Source: Pseudoscleropodium purum
Taxonomy: Eukaryota > Streptophyta > Bryopsida > Hypnales > Brachytheciaceae
Reading direction: 5' to 3'
DNA length: 64,000 bases
Assembly (NCBI GenBank): GCA_963969395.1
Contig: OZ017801.1
Coordinates: 13,211,611 to 13,275,610, forward strand
In this document: positions 24,334 through 35,863 of the stretch, in pieces
Position numbering within the stretch: the stretch's first letter is position 1
Layout: every line of letters starts with the position of its first letter
Program-made: the position numbers and the translations under genes
Notes under the pieces: model-generated
What the model was told of the DNA's origin: nothing
What the model saw: the letters and a program-made list of their open reading frames with translations, nothing else
Databases searched by the model: none

Positions 24334-26517
24334 TCACAAGGGGAATGGGCCAGGAGCGCCAGTCCATCCTTGCACGCACTGCAAAAGAGGGCGAATCAGC
24401 TTCCCCTCCGACATCGCCTCGAACACCTTCTGAATTTCAGTACCGGGTGACACAGTTCGCAAGCCGGACAGCAATTGCGTACCGAGCTCCGACCTCACGA
24501 ATTGGTACAGCGGGTACGTCCTGCAAGACTCAATCCTGTTGGGCACCGCCGAAAGGCCCTTCTTGTCGTAAGCTTCCCGCACCAAGGGCACCACAGTGCG
24601 CAGACGCTCTTGCACTTGGGCCTCGAACACGGGGATCTGCTCAAACACGGAGCGGGAGCCGTCTTTGAGGGCGTGGCTCACCAGCACGCCTCGCAGCTTC
24701 TCCATCAACGGGTACGTGTCGGAGGACGCGTCGTCGATGTAAGAGAACACGGGCTGACGCTCCACCACCAGCAAAAGGTCCTTCTCGCAGAAGCGCGACG
24801 GAAGGAGGGAGCCGTCCTGGCCCATGAACAGCGTCTTCTTCGCCGCCTGCAACACCACCTGCTTCACGGCGGACTGCATGGTCTCCTCCACATGGCGCAG
24901 GTCGATGGCTTGGCACAGCCCCACCAGGAAGGTCGAGCTCATGAGCTTCAGAATCTCCACGGCCTCCTCCGTCTTGCGCGCGGACACCAAGCCCAGCGAG
25001 TTCACGTCCTGGTTGTGCTGCTCCGCGCTCTGGACGTGGGTGGTGACGGGGTTGGCCAGGTAGTTGAGCTCGGACAGATACGACGCCATGGCGATCTCGG
25101 CGCCCTTCATGCCGTAGTCCAGGCTGGGGTTGGGTCCCCCGCTCAAGTTGGAAGGCAGGCCGTTGTTGTAGTAGTCGTTCACGAGCTCGGAGAACTGCGC
25201 AAACATGAGCTTGCCGATGGCCGCCACCGCCAGGCGCATGTTGTCCATGGAGACGCCGATGGGGGTGCCCTGGAAGTTGCCCCCGTGCAGCGCGATCCCC
25301 CGCGCGGCGTCGATGATGGGGTTGTCGTTCACGGAGTTGATCTCGCGCTCGATGGCGTGCGTGGCGGTGCGGATCACCTCGATTTGGGGACCCAGCCACT
25401 GGGGCGAAGTGCGCAGCGCGTATCGATCCTGCTTGGGCTTCTTCAAGGGATCGGTTTCGTTGAGCTTGGCCGCGGCTTTCATGAAGTCGCTCCCGTCCAG
25501 CAGCCACTCCATCACCGCTGCGGCTTCCATCTGCCCCGGGTGATGCTTCAGCTTGTGCGTCAAGGGATCGGCGAATTCCGGCTTCCCTTGCATCACTTCA
25601 CAAAACAAGGCGGATAGCACTTCCGCAAGCAGCGCCAGCACGTTGGCGTCGAAGCACACCGTGGAGGCCAATGCCGACCCCACGGCGGTCCCGTTCACCA
25701 ACGCCAGCCCCTCCTTGGGCTGCAGCTCGAACGGCTTCTCCACGCCCGCCATCCGCAGTCCCTCCAACGCCGAAACCTCCCGGCCATCTGGAGTGCAAGC
25801 TCGCGAGTTGGGTCGGCCGGTGAGCAGTCCGGCAATGTAAGACAAGGGCACCAAATCCCCGGAAGCGGTGACCGTCCCACGCAACGGCAGCTTGGGCGTG
25901 ACGTGCGCGTTCAGCAGCTTCTCCATGGCCTCCAGAATCTCCCAACGGATCCCGGAGTAGCCCTGCATCAAGGTGTTGGTGCGCACCAGCATGGCCGCGC
26001 GTGTGGTCTCCGCGGGCAGTGAGTGCCCCTTCACCAGCACGCCCGCATTCAGAAAGCGAATGAGCTCGCGCTGCAGCTCCACGCCTTGCTGCATGCGGCG
26101 ATGGGAGGTGGCGCCGAATCCCGTGGTCACTCCGTAGATGTCCCCGCCGTTCATGATCTTCGTCAAGACCCAGTTGGAGGACTCGTCCACTCTGGCCTTG
26201 GCGTTGGCCGCGTCCAGCACCACCTCTACATCAGGCCGGCGTGCGATGGCCGTGACCTGTCCCACGGTCAGATTGACGCCCTCGATGGCCACTTCGTTCG
26301 AGTCGAAGTACGTCGCCACCATCTGCTTGATCTCGTCCAGATGATTTCCTTGCAACTTCGCGGCCGTCTTCGCCCAGTTGAGCGGATCTGCTCGGGAAGC
26401 ATCTGCTTTGGAAGCATTATTATTGCAGAAGCTGGTCTGTTTCTTCAAGGCGGGCTCGGATCCCGCATTCATGTAGCTCTGGGACGACGCCATGACGTCG
26501 AATTCCACAGCTGCCAT
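24334..26517 (-). CDS. PAL: Phenylalanine ammonia-lyase, copy 2 (intronless, 727 aa)
   Basis: Mirror copy of the PAL at 9417-11600: same length, same MIO triad Ala218-Ser219-Gly220, catalytic Tyr128 and Phe155-Leu156 selectivity pair. The one amino-acid difference I find is Met142 in place of Thr142, in the SHRRT motif that is nearly constant in plant PAL; it comes from a single C-to-T change (ACG to ATG) at 26092-26094. Met here might alter activity slightly or be neutral; the rest of the active site is intact. The gene is a single exon and converges on CHS copy 2. Promoter and leader (26518-27174) are nearly identical to copy 1. Confidence 0.96.
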   Translation of the reverse strand: MAAVEFDVMASSQSYMNAGSEPALKKQTSFCNNNASKADASRADPLNWAKTAAKLQGNHLDEIKQMVATYFDSNEVAIEGVNLTVGQVTAIARRPDVEVVLDAANAKARVDESSNWVLTKIMNGGDIYGVTTGFGATSHRRMQQGVELQRELIRFLNAGVLVKGHSLPAETTRAAMLVRTNTLMQGYSGIRWEILEAMEKLLNAHVTPKLPLRGTVTASGDLVPLSYIAGLLTGRPNSRACTPDGREVSALEGLRMAGVEKPFELQPKEGLALVNGTAVGSALASTVCFDANVLALLAEVLSALFCEVMQGKPEFADPLTHKLKHHPGQMEAAAVMEWLLDGSDFMKAAAKLNETDPLKKPKQDRYALRTSPQWLGPQIEVIRTATHAIEREINSVNDNPIIDAARGIALHGGNFQGTPIGVSMDNMRLAVAAIGKLMFAQFSELVNDYYNNGLPSNLSGGPNPSLDYGMKGAEIAMASYLSELNYLANPVTTHVQSAEQHNQDVNSLGLVSARKTEEAVEILKLMSSTFLVGLCQAIDLRHVEETMQSAVKQVVLQAAKKTLFMGQDGSLLPSRFCEKDLLLVVERQPVFSYIDDASSDTYPLMEKLRGVLVSHALKDGSRSVFEQIPVFEAQVQERLRTVVPLVREAYDKKGLSAVPNRIESCRTYPLYQFVRSELGTQLLSGLRTVSPGTEIQKVFEAMSEGKLIRPLLQCVQGWTGAPGPFPL

Positions 26518-27321
26518 GGTATATTTCCTCGAGTTCCCTGCTGAGTGGTCTCAGCAATGATCAATCGAGGATCTAGCTGCCCCCCGAGATCAGCGCTTCA
26601 CTCAATTGCAAGCAAAGTTCTTGATTCAGCTAGACTCCTTAGCTTCAAGCGTTCACGGTGAGCGAGCGTCCCTGCAATTTCTAACAAAGTAACTAAGAAT
26701 TTCGACTTGGAGGAATGGAATCGGTATGTTATCGAACAGCTAACCGATTGTGTTTGCAACTGTATTCTTCGCAATGTCTAGCAAATGTGGTTGCAGATAC
26801 ATGTGCTGCAGGCTCGCTCCAAGTTTATGAAAGCTGATGCCCTGCTGCCAAGTGCGATAGACCTGAGATGAGGAATTGGGATCACGAAGGTGTGTATTTG
26901 TAAGTGGACGGGATTGGCAACTCGTGGTGAAGAAATGTGGTCGTTGCATTGGCTCTCTTCACTGCGCAATTGGGCATGTGGGCAACTGAAGAGTGACTTG
27001 TCCTTTGTGTTTTTCTGACAACGCGCGGGAGTTTCAATTATTTGGGGAAGACTGTTGAAAAAGTGCATGGAAAGGAGGGAAGTTCAAAGTGGGTCGGAGA
27101 TTCTCGTCGAACTTTTCTCCCAAAGTCCGCGTGGTCCCCCGGCATTCCGGCTTCAGGCCTTCAGTCCAATGTGTTGAAATTTGGTTGAAGCTGGTCTGCA
27201 TGTCGTGTGCACCTTCTCGGCAGTTGTAGAGACCTTATTTTATTTTGCAGACGTAATCAGAGTTGTGAGAATTACTTCCAACTGCAGCCATATGGTCTCC
27301 ATACTCACTTCGATTGAACCC
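26518..27321 (-). promoter_or_regulatory. Upstream region of PAL copy 2
   Basis: Near-identical mirror of 8613-9416. No TATA box is evident. Divergence from the left arm rises beyond about 27230 and the match is lost at 27321. Confidence 0.4.
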
Positions 27322-28364
27322 TTAACCCCTGAACGTCCAGATCCTTTACCAAAATTGAGGATTTGGGAAAAATCGTATAAAGTGCTATTTGGAAGAATAT
27401 TTTAGGATTGACATACAAATAAAAGTTGTAGATATTGAATTTTAGATTCCATCCGTACGGTTAGATTCACTACTGCAATCACATTTATTCTTTTATAAAT
27501 TTTGAAAGGGAAATTTCAAAATTACTTCTAAATTCAATTACAAGCAAAATATTATCATTTTTTGAGTAAAACTTGTTGGAATGGATTTGAAATGAGGGTT
27601 TTTTTATATGGTGATTTTTAGAAATTTTTGTGTTCTTTTAATCTAGCAGCTCACTTTTGCAAATCCAATTTTGAACTAAAATCACTGCAATTTTTGGCTT
27701 GACACATTTCTACATTTGTAATTTTAGAAAAATATAAACTCTTGTAACACCAAATCCAACCATTGGATAGGACAACAACTTGATAAAATATCTTCACAAA
27801 TTAGATGACTTTCATCCAAGCAATAATGAGAAAGAAAACCAAATTCCAATCTGTTCATTGTCCAGAAATTGGATGTCGAAGCGCTCCAGGGTTAATGGAC
27901 GAGCCTGTGACCAATTTTCTGTATTTTTTTTTTGAGATGTAATTACATGTCTTCTCCAAGTCGGAAGAAATTCTGAGTTCTTTGGTGAAAATTTGAAGTT
28001 TCTTTGAAATTTCGAGTAAAAAGTGAAAAATATTTATTCCAAATACAAAATATGTTTTAAAAAAATGAAATTTCCCTATAGCCTTATATTGTATATTAAG
28101 GGGAAAAAACCATGGTGCAATATTGTTTCTGTCGTGTCATTCTTAAATGAGGAAATCAGCTCTCTGTGGTAATAGGCCCAATGTTTGAATTTCATTTATA
28201 TACTCATGTCGAGGAATTTTTTTAAATTATCAAATTATGAGAGAAACTAAACCTGATGATTTGTGTTTCTTTAGTAGGTCTCAAATTTTTAAAGAACTTT
28301 TATTATGGCTTAAATTGAACTTTAGAGAAAGGAGTACAATTTGTCAAAACACACTACATGAAGA
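27322..28364 (+). repeat. 1.04-kb block present only in the right arm; dispersed AT-rich repeat copy
   Basis: The block separates 27321 from 28365, which are adjacent in the left arm (8613/8612). It begins TTAACCCCTGAACG. Bases 27362-27890 match 8085-8612 in direct orientation (shared GTGCTATTTGGAAGAATATT, GAAGCGCTCCAGGGTT), and 27955-28220 match 29190-29460. I see no clear terminal repeats or target duplication, so it may be a rearranged repeat rather than a simple insertion. Confidence 0.6.
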
Positions 28365-29364
28365 CCCTGGAGCGCTCCGACGTCCAATTTTTGGACTACT
28401 AAGAGATTGAAATTCAATTTTCTTTCTCAATCCTGCTTGCATGAAAGTCATCTAATTTGTGGAGATACTTTATCAAGTTGTTGTGCTATCCAATGATTGG
28501 ATTTGGTGTTACTAGAGTTCATATTTTTGTAAAATTATAAATGTGGAAGTGTGCCAAGCCAAAAAATACATTGATTTTAATTCAAAATTGGTTTTACAGA
28601 AATGAGGTCATAGATTTGAAGAACACCAAAATTTCAAAAAATCACCATATCAAGAGAACCTCATTTCAAATCCATTCCAAGAAGTTTTACTCAAAAAATC
28701 ATAATATTTTGCTTCTAATTGAATTTTGAAGGAATTTTGAAATTTCCCTTTTAAAATTTATAATAAAATATTGGTGATAGCTAACTATTGAATCTAACCA
28801 TATGGATGGAATCTAAAACTCAAAATCTACAACTTTTATCTATATATCAATTTCAAAATAGTCTTTCAAATAGCATTTTATAAAAAAATTCTTGAATTGT
28901 CAATTTCAGAAAAGGATTTGGATGTTTAGTGGTTAAACAATGCTAATGCTTTTTTATAGCTAATGGATAACAAAAAATATTTCTATGTAGGACAAAAATG
29001 CTATTGTTCATCTATAAGTATTTTTCAATTTTTTTTAAAAGTAGATGATGTCATATAATACCAAAAAGGATGATTTCCATTGTGACTAGCCCAATGTTTA
29101 TAGGTGGTCATCCCTTTTGGTACAGTATGACATCACGATCTACTTTAGAAATCAATCAAATAGGAAGTCAAAATATTATCCAAAATCTTCCCTTCTTGCA
29201 CAAAATTCTCTAAGTTGTAAGAAATTCATAGTTTATTGTAGAAATTTGAAATTGTTGTAGATTTTTTTATTAAAAAGCAAAAAATATTCATACCAAATAC
29301 ATTTACAAGATTTGAAAAATTTCTCCATAGGTTTATATTGTAGAATAAAACACTAAGGTGTATT
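28365..29364. repeat. Outer right part of the palindrome
   Basis: Inverted match to 7613-8612, with several percent divergence and an offset of about 1045 bases relative to the main arms. It contains the mirrored hairpin (29040-29140) with TGATGTCATA and ACCAAAAAGGATGA. The match stops at ACACTAAGGT (about 29364), where the left arm has the GC-rich block. Confidence 0.75.
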
Positions 29365-30399
29365 TTAGGTTTCTACTATGTCATTCTAAAATTAGGAAAT
29401 TGCCACTCCTCAAGTGTGGTAATAGGCACAAAGTTCAAATTGGAAATTGGAATTATGAGTTTCTCCACATGATGTAAAGTTTGATGTAAAGTTTCAAAAA
29501 TGAATATGAAGTAATCATTGTTAAATTGTTCTTCATATATTTGCAATTTACTTCTTCAACATGGGATTTATCTCCTCAAGTTGTAAAATCTACAATTTTG
29601 TTGATGAAAAGTTTGGGGTATGAAACTTCACATCTAAAATGGGTAGAAAGATTCTTGTTTTTTGAAATCAATTCTTTAGATCTTACAATTGGTAAGTTTT
29701 TTCACTTCAAAATTTATGGAGGATATATTTCAAGTTTTTAACAATTTAACTAGGAGATTCTAATATTGGATCTACTAACAAGTAAAAATTAGAAAAAAGA
29801 GAGCATTAACTAGTTTAGAATAGGTGTTTTAAAAAGAAGCTTTTGCTTGAAAACAACCCAAGAACTTAGTTGAAGAATGACATTGCCTAAGAGCACCCCA
29901 TATAGTGCTAATTGCAATTGTCATTTGTTTATTACTATCTAATTCTGGTCCCAACACTAAGAGAGGCGGATCATAGAGAAAGTGGAATTAGCTTTAGAAA
30001 CTTCATTGCATACCAAGAAGTTCAAAGTCATTTTCAAGGTCAAAAACAAGATTTCACACGCATTAATTCTTGATTTTGATGTTGGTAATCTCAATAACCT
30101 TCTATGTTTTTTATTGCATTTTTTTTCCCAAAATCATAAAAATTACAATTTTTGTAGCCATTGAAAATAACAACTTCGAAGTAATATATATATATATATA
30201 TTACTTTTGAATATATGAGTTTAAAACAGACATAAAAAATTCCAAGAATTTTACAGCTATCATCTCTATTTTTGAAAAACAATCATACTATTTCAAGTTC
30301 ACTTGCAAATACTACAATTTATATGAAGATATTAGATAACAATTGACATTATTTGTATTCTACTTTGGGTAAAACCATGAAATACTTTTATTATTTTGT
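29365..30399. other. AT-rich intergenic DNA
   Basis: Contains a (TA)n run at 30184-30201 and otherwise nothing recognisable. The short open frames have no protein-like composition. Confidence 0.5.
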
Positions 30400-31629
30400 T
30401 TAACCCCTAATGGTGAAAATCGCGTTTTTTGGCATTTTAGTGATTTGAGGCACTTCACTACAAATGGAATTTTTAGTTTTTTTGCTGAAATTTTTACACA
30501 ACATGTGCTTGAGGAGTAGCTTTAAGATTCAATAATTTTCATAACTTTTGACTGCATGATTCAAAAGTTATTGCATAATATGTAATTTTCAATGTTCGGC
30601 GGGCAGCCCCAAATTTTTTTAATAAAATCACCTTTTTCAAAAATAAAAATATGAAATTGATTTTTTAGATTTATATTTATGTGAAAAGCTTTTAATCATT
30701 CCATTTTGATTTAGGAGATGAAAGTTATGGGGTGTTCTAGTTTGCGGGTAGTTATGGATTCCCTACTTAAAAATAAACTTTGGAGTCCTTTATTTAACTT
30801 AATTTTTAGTATTTTTTGAAAAAAATAAAAACATAAGATGTCACTAGAAGAGTTTTGGGGGGTCCAGAAGCCTGTTTCGGGCTTGTTCCCCGGCAGCTGT
30901 TCCCTGCAACAAGGGGAACAGCCCACTATCAGAAAAAAAAATTTCATAAAAAAAAAAGAAAGAAATTTTTTAGTATCCAAATGCAAAAAAAAATTTAAAA
31001 ATTAAAAAAAATAAAAGAAATTTGATCAATGACGTGGCAGGGTCTCGGCCACGTCAAACTACTTCGCCAAACCTGTTTCTTGTGTTCACAGGCTGTGATG
31101 ACTCGCAGGCATCTAGAGGCCCCAAAAATCTTCTAATGAGATTGTTTGTTACTACATTACCATTGTTGAGATCGTAATTTTTCAATTCCATAAATAAATT
31201 CTTAACAATTTAGTGTTTTGAATCACTTTGTACTTCTTTCTACTTACTATTTTTTTCCTATATGTTGTGAAATTCCAAATGATCTAAAAATTTCAAGCAT
31301 GTAGCCAACTTGCTTTGAAAAATGAATCCAAAGAATAACCATCATTTTGGAGATTTTTTCATACCATTGTGACCTTAAAAAGTGCAACTTGCCCATATTT
31401 TCATAGCGTCAAAAAAATGGTTTTTGTCACTTCAAATTTTAGTATCTTGCAATCTACACGGTAGAAAATTCTGAAATTTTTTCCACATCTTTTCAAACTA
31501 ATTTGCTACAAGAGCCTATAGTTATATGTGTCCAAAAATGTTTTTCATCTATAATTTGATGCTTGTATCAAAAATGGAAGTTTTAAAGCATTTTTGGTGA
31601 AAACATAGTCTCCGACCTTTACGGGTTAA
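30400..31629. mobile_element. TIR element of the TTAACCCCTAAAGG family, 1.2 kb, carrying a nested element
   Basis: Left end TTAACCCCTAATGG (30400), right end CCTTTACGGGTTAA (to 31629). The left 360 bases match each arm of the foldback element at 54360-55101; the right 160 bases match 4590-4756 and, inverted, part of 51499-51660. No coding capacity is seen. Another element (30842-31138) lies inside, so it inserted later. The transposon superfamily is not clear. Confidence 0.65.
30842..31138. mobile_element. TIR element of the CATTAGAAGA family, nested
   Basis: Starts CACTAGAAGAGTTTTGGGG and ends CCCCAAAAATCTTCTAATG, an imperfect inverted repeat. It contains an inner hairpin around GGGGAACAGC/GCTGTTCCC and the phrase GACGTGGCAGGGTCTCGGCC. 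The same organisation is found, reversed, at 56950-57210. Confidence 0.75.
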
Positions 31630-34089
31630 TTTTTGTATGGCCAACTCAATCAAAAACATAATTTTGTAGACATGGAATCAATGTATTTAATATTAATATC
31701 AGAAATTTATTATAGAATCTAAAGTGCATTCTATACTTTTTGAAGTTAGAAAAAAAATTTGCATACTATTCAAAATGTGATTCTCTTATTTTGTAGAATG
31801 AATTGTTTTCATGATTTTTAATATTGTCAAATATTCAAAACAAGGAACCTCACTTGCAAAAGTTTAGAAGAAAGGTTCTTCTCCTAGAATTACATTTATT
31901 TATCGAGAGATTTATAAAATAAATAATTTCTAAGTTGTCCTATGCATAGGTGCAACGAAGGCTCCCTTGTGACTTGTGTGCATACTTCTAGACATTCGTG
32001 GACATGTTTCCATAATTTCATTACTTGAATCTAACCTCCATAAAGTTTTTAGAAATGGCCAGTTTTGTTTATTCTATCTTAAAATTAACTATTTTCTAAC
32101 AATTTAAACATCAAATCATCTTTAGAGGTGAAGTATTCTATTAACTTGTTTTGTGCATAATTTTTAGAGATTTTTTTTAAACCTAAAGTTTTGTGGATAC
32201 CATATTTTTATTGTGATTTGAATTATTTATATTTCATTTTATTTTCAAAACATTTTTCCAAAAGCTTATAGTACTACTAATATTACCTTTCAAATTGGAC
32301 AAATGCAATAAAATGAGTAGGTGTTTCATTCTTTCACTCTTTTATGCCCTCAATTATTAAAAAAATAAACACAAAATCACAAATAAAATATCAAAGTTAT
32401 TATGACAAAAGTGATCGTTGTTCATCATTGCAAAGATGAAATACTTGAAACCTTTCATGAATTTATTGAAGAATATATAAGAGCTTCAAACAAAGGTGAA
32501 ATATGCATTAATCCCTAAATGTAAGGTTCTACATATGAATAGCATTCATATTGCTCAAATTCATTCCCATCCAAGAGAAGGCTACTAGACAGGTAATGTT
32601 GGATGCACAAGTTGACCAAAATCAAGATGATAGTTACAATTACGTGAAAATGTGTTGCATACACTATTGAAATACAAAATATATAACCAAAGAAGGCAAG
32701 TCTTGTCTTTCTCTAAAGCATTTAATGTATATAGAAAATCGTAATGCTTGGACTAGAAATTGGATAAATACAATTAGATGTTTATATTTGTTATACTAAT
32801 AATCTTATAGATTTAACCAAAGAAATCAAAAGTCATAAGGTAAGATTAGAAATTTTATTTTTGGTGAATCTTTCAATTTGAAAACTTTTTGATTGATGAT
32901 TGAAAGATGTACATAAAATATTCAAATCGAACTATATAGATCATTTCTAAAATTTATGTTAGTATGTCTACTTTTACTCCAAACTTAAAAATGGTTATGA
33001 AAATCATACATCATAGCAAATTTGGTTTTTATTCAAAATTGATAGAGATTTTAGGGACAAATATTAGTTCTTTTATGTAAAAATGATAAATATGTCATTG
33101 CAAATCATTTAGCTTGTTGTCTAAAAGTTAAAATTGATTTTTTTCAAAATTTCATTTATAAATTATAAAACTCTAAGATTTTGCATATGTTTTTGAATCT
33201 TGTTATTGGCAAACAAGAGCTGTTTTTAGGATAAGTAAAAATAACATGGAATGCGTATTAGAATGTAGCAAACAATGATATTGACTAAAGGTTTTCCAAT
33301 TAGTTCTTTAGTTCTAAAACTAAAGGCTGAGAGCTTTAACCAAGATACTTTGCCAAAAATCATCTAATTTATTGTCCTTTAGGGGGTATTAAATGAAAGA
33401 AAAAAACTAACTGCTTGATAATTCTTACAAAAATTTGATAATTACCAATCCCAATAGTGAGTATATTTTGGTAAATAATAAATTTCCTTCTCCATTTTAA
33501 TTTTAATTTTAATTTTTAATTTTTTTTGCATTTGGGGACTAAAAAATTTCTTTTTTTTTATGAATTTTCATGAATTTTTTTTTTCTGACAGTGGGCTATT
33601 CCCCTCGCTACAGGGAATAGCTGTGGGGGAACAAGCCCAAAACAGGCTTTTGGACCCCCCAAAACTCTTCTAATGTTCTTGATGTTTGGCACTTTTTTTT
33701 CTAATTTTTTGACACTTCAAATTTGGGATAGATTTTTTCTATTCGTGCATAAATGTGTTCTTTTTTCTAAATTTTTGTACAAGAATAATTCTTGGATATT
33801 CAAAATTAGAAACAGTGAAATCTTTTCAAATTTTCCAAAATGGTTGTACAATTTTTTTTATTTCAATCCAAAATTTCCCTAATTATTTCCAAAATTGACC
33901 TATGCATACGCCATAATCTATAAAATAAAACAAAATAATTTATTTTTAGAATATATATTTAATTTCTTGCTTTACTATTAAATTAAAATACCAATAGCTT
34001 CTTGAAATATTTATAAGAATGGCGTGAAACAAAGCTTCACTTGTAAATTAAGATGATTAGCATTAACTTTAAAAATTTCAAAAAAAAAT
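31630..34089. other. AT-rich intergenic DNA with one half-copy of the CATTAGAAGA family
   Basis: 33535-33674 carries the GGGCTATTCCCC...GGGAACAAGCCC hairpin and ends CCCCCCAAAACTCTTCTAATG-like; the other terminus is missing. Nothing else is recognisable. Confidence 0.55.
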
Positions 34090-34505
34090 TTCATTATATA
34101 ATCCATAGAGCTTGCTTGAGTTTGAAGAAGCTTTAAAGTGTTCTAATTGTGCATATTGAAGCACCTTGAGGAAGATCCAAAGCCATTCACTAAAAGCATG
34201 TTACTAAAAGCGTCATTTGTAAAGTAGGAACCTTTCAAAGCCAATGGTTTTAGATTGTATTAATAACACTTCAATAGACACCTAATTCACAAAAAGAAAG
34301 GGCCGCAAGGATCATGTAGTTCTACTTTAGGAAGATATATAGAGTCCTACAAACTTGAAACCATTAGATAAATGTCTCTTTCCTTGTGGGATTGCCAATA
34401 AAGAAGCCATCATATTTTGAAGAGAACAAGAGAATCGAGAAATTTCAAGCATGGGATGTCAAAAATAGAAGGACATACAACAAGGAAAGCAAGAGTTGAC
34501 ATATA
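34090..34505. repeat. First copy of a duplicated CHS upstream segment
   Basis: Shares an ordered set of words with 34975-35420 and with 19530-19630 before CHS copy 2: AAAGAAGCCATC, GAAGAGAACAA, CGAGAAATTTCAA and CAAGAGTTGAC/CAGGAGTTGAC. It is the more decayed of the two copies upstream of CHS copy 3. Confidence 0.65.
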
Positions 34506-34512
34506 TTTTGAA

Positions 34513-34612
34513 TAAAATTTTGCTAAAAAACTCTTTAAAGGTCATTACTTCTAATCTTATCTCTAGGATTAAACTTAAAAATCCATTTAAAACCCCCTTT
34601 TCTCTTGTAGTG
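34513..34612. mobile_element. Truncated CACTA-type MITE
   Basis: Ends CTTGTAGTG and carries AAGGTCATTACTTCTAATCT, matching the right half of the complete element at 60085-60301. The left terminus is missing. Confidence 0.6.
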
Positions 34613-35863
34613 GTAATCAAGAATTGGTACAAAGTGAGCTCTTTAGAACTTTAGGAGTTAACAACTCTAAATGTCCTAGGGGGGTGCTTATTGGAACAAG
34701 AGATCTAATAAGGATACTAATATGGCAAGGCCCTGTTCCATTAGGAGTTACTCTATTGGGACAAAAGCAATGAGATGCTCCATCTTCTTGGAGAGCGAAT
34801 GGAATTATTTAATTGTAAGATAGAAACATCTATTATTGTTCATTTGTGTATAGACATTGTACAAATGGAGTCAAAATCACAATTAGGTATTTTTTTTGCC
34901 ATGTCAATACATGGAAACTAATAATATTACAAAATAAATGAAAATTTGGAGGTTTTTTGAGTTTTTTTAAGAATTTTCAAAGTCTCAGAAGATTGGAAGA
35001 AACTTCAAAGTGTTCAATAGGTGCATGTTTAATTAAGTGCTGTGAGAATGAAAGTCCTAGAACCAATTAGTGAAAATTTACTACTTTACAACCCTGAAAT
35101 GCCATTTGTGAAGTACTAGCCATTCGAAGCCAAAGATTTGATATCATATAGGTGACACTTCACTACTTTGAAACCTATTTCCACAAAATAGGGGGGCGCA
35201 GCAATCAGGCAGTTCTACCTTACCAAGTTGGAGTCTCACAGAGTAACTTGAAATCGTTGGGTAAACTGAACGTCCTCTTTGCCCCCGTGCGACTGAGCCA
35301 CTAAAGAAGTCGACACATTTGGAAGAGAGCAACCGAGAACCGAGAAATTTCAAACATGGGATGTCAACAACAAACGGACATTCAACGAGGAACTGAAGCA
35401 GGAGTTGACTCCATTCTAATAATTACTCTAAAAAGGAATTGGCCGAACGCTGACCTCCTTTATCCATTCTCTCCTGGTGGGCCATTCCTGGCCGTTTTCT
35501 CCACAGAACTCGTCACCAAGATTTCCCAGCATTCCACGCTCTTCCGGAACAGTGACGCCGCAGACGCGTTGCCCTCAACACGCGCGCACTATAAAGAGCC
35601 TGAAATCCTACATCCAATCCTCAAAACAGCAAGCATCAATCTCCAGCACTCCAGCAACTCGATCAAACGTTTTGTATAATTAATTTTCTAGTTCACCCTA
35701 GTGACGTACAGAGGTCTTCGATTTGATTCCAAGCTAGTTACAAAGCTCTCATTCGGATTAGACCTAGTGATTCACAGAACATTCGACTTCCAGACAGGAG
35801 ACTTGGAGCGCGAGTAGCACACACTTAAGTACCACTTCGGTCCGTAGGAGCGAACTCGACGCA
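34613..35863 (+). promoter_or_regulatory. Upstream region of CHS copy 3
   Basis: 34975-35420 is the second copy of the duplicated upstream segment. 35430-35860 is a diverged homologue of the CHS copy 2 promoter that keeps GGGCCATTCCTGG, CCACGCTCTTCCG, AACAGTGACGCCGCAGAC and the TATA context. Spacing differs by small indels, in contrast to the gene body that follows. Confidence 0.65.
35590..35596 (+). promoter_or_regulatory. TATA box of CHS copy 3
   Basis: TATAAAG in the context CACTATAAAGAGCCTGAAAT, 268 bases before the ATG at 35864. The spacing is longer than in copies 1 and 2 because of insertions in the leader (for example around 35680-35710). Confidence 0.7.

Larger units (their letters stand above)
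19378..27321. repeat. Right arm of the PAL-CHS palindrome
   Basis: Inverted, near-identical partner of 8613-16556 (coordinate sum 35934). The inner edge at 19378 is abrupt: outside it the similarity falls sharply. The outer edge at 27321 is where an extra block of about 1.04 kb, absent from the left arm, begins. Confidence 0.93.
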
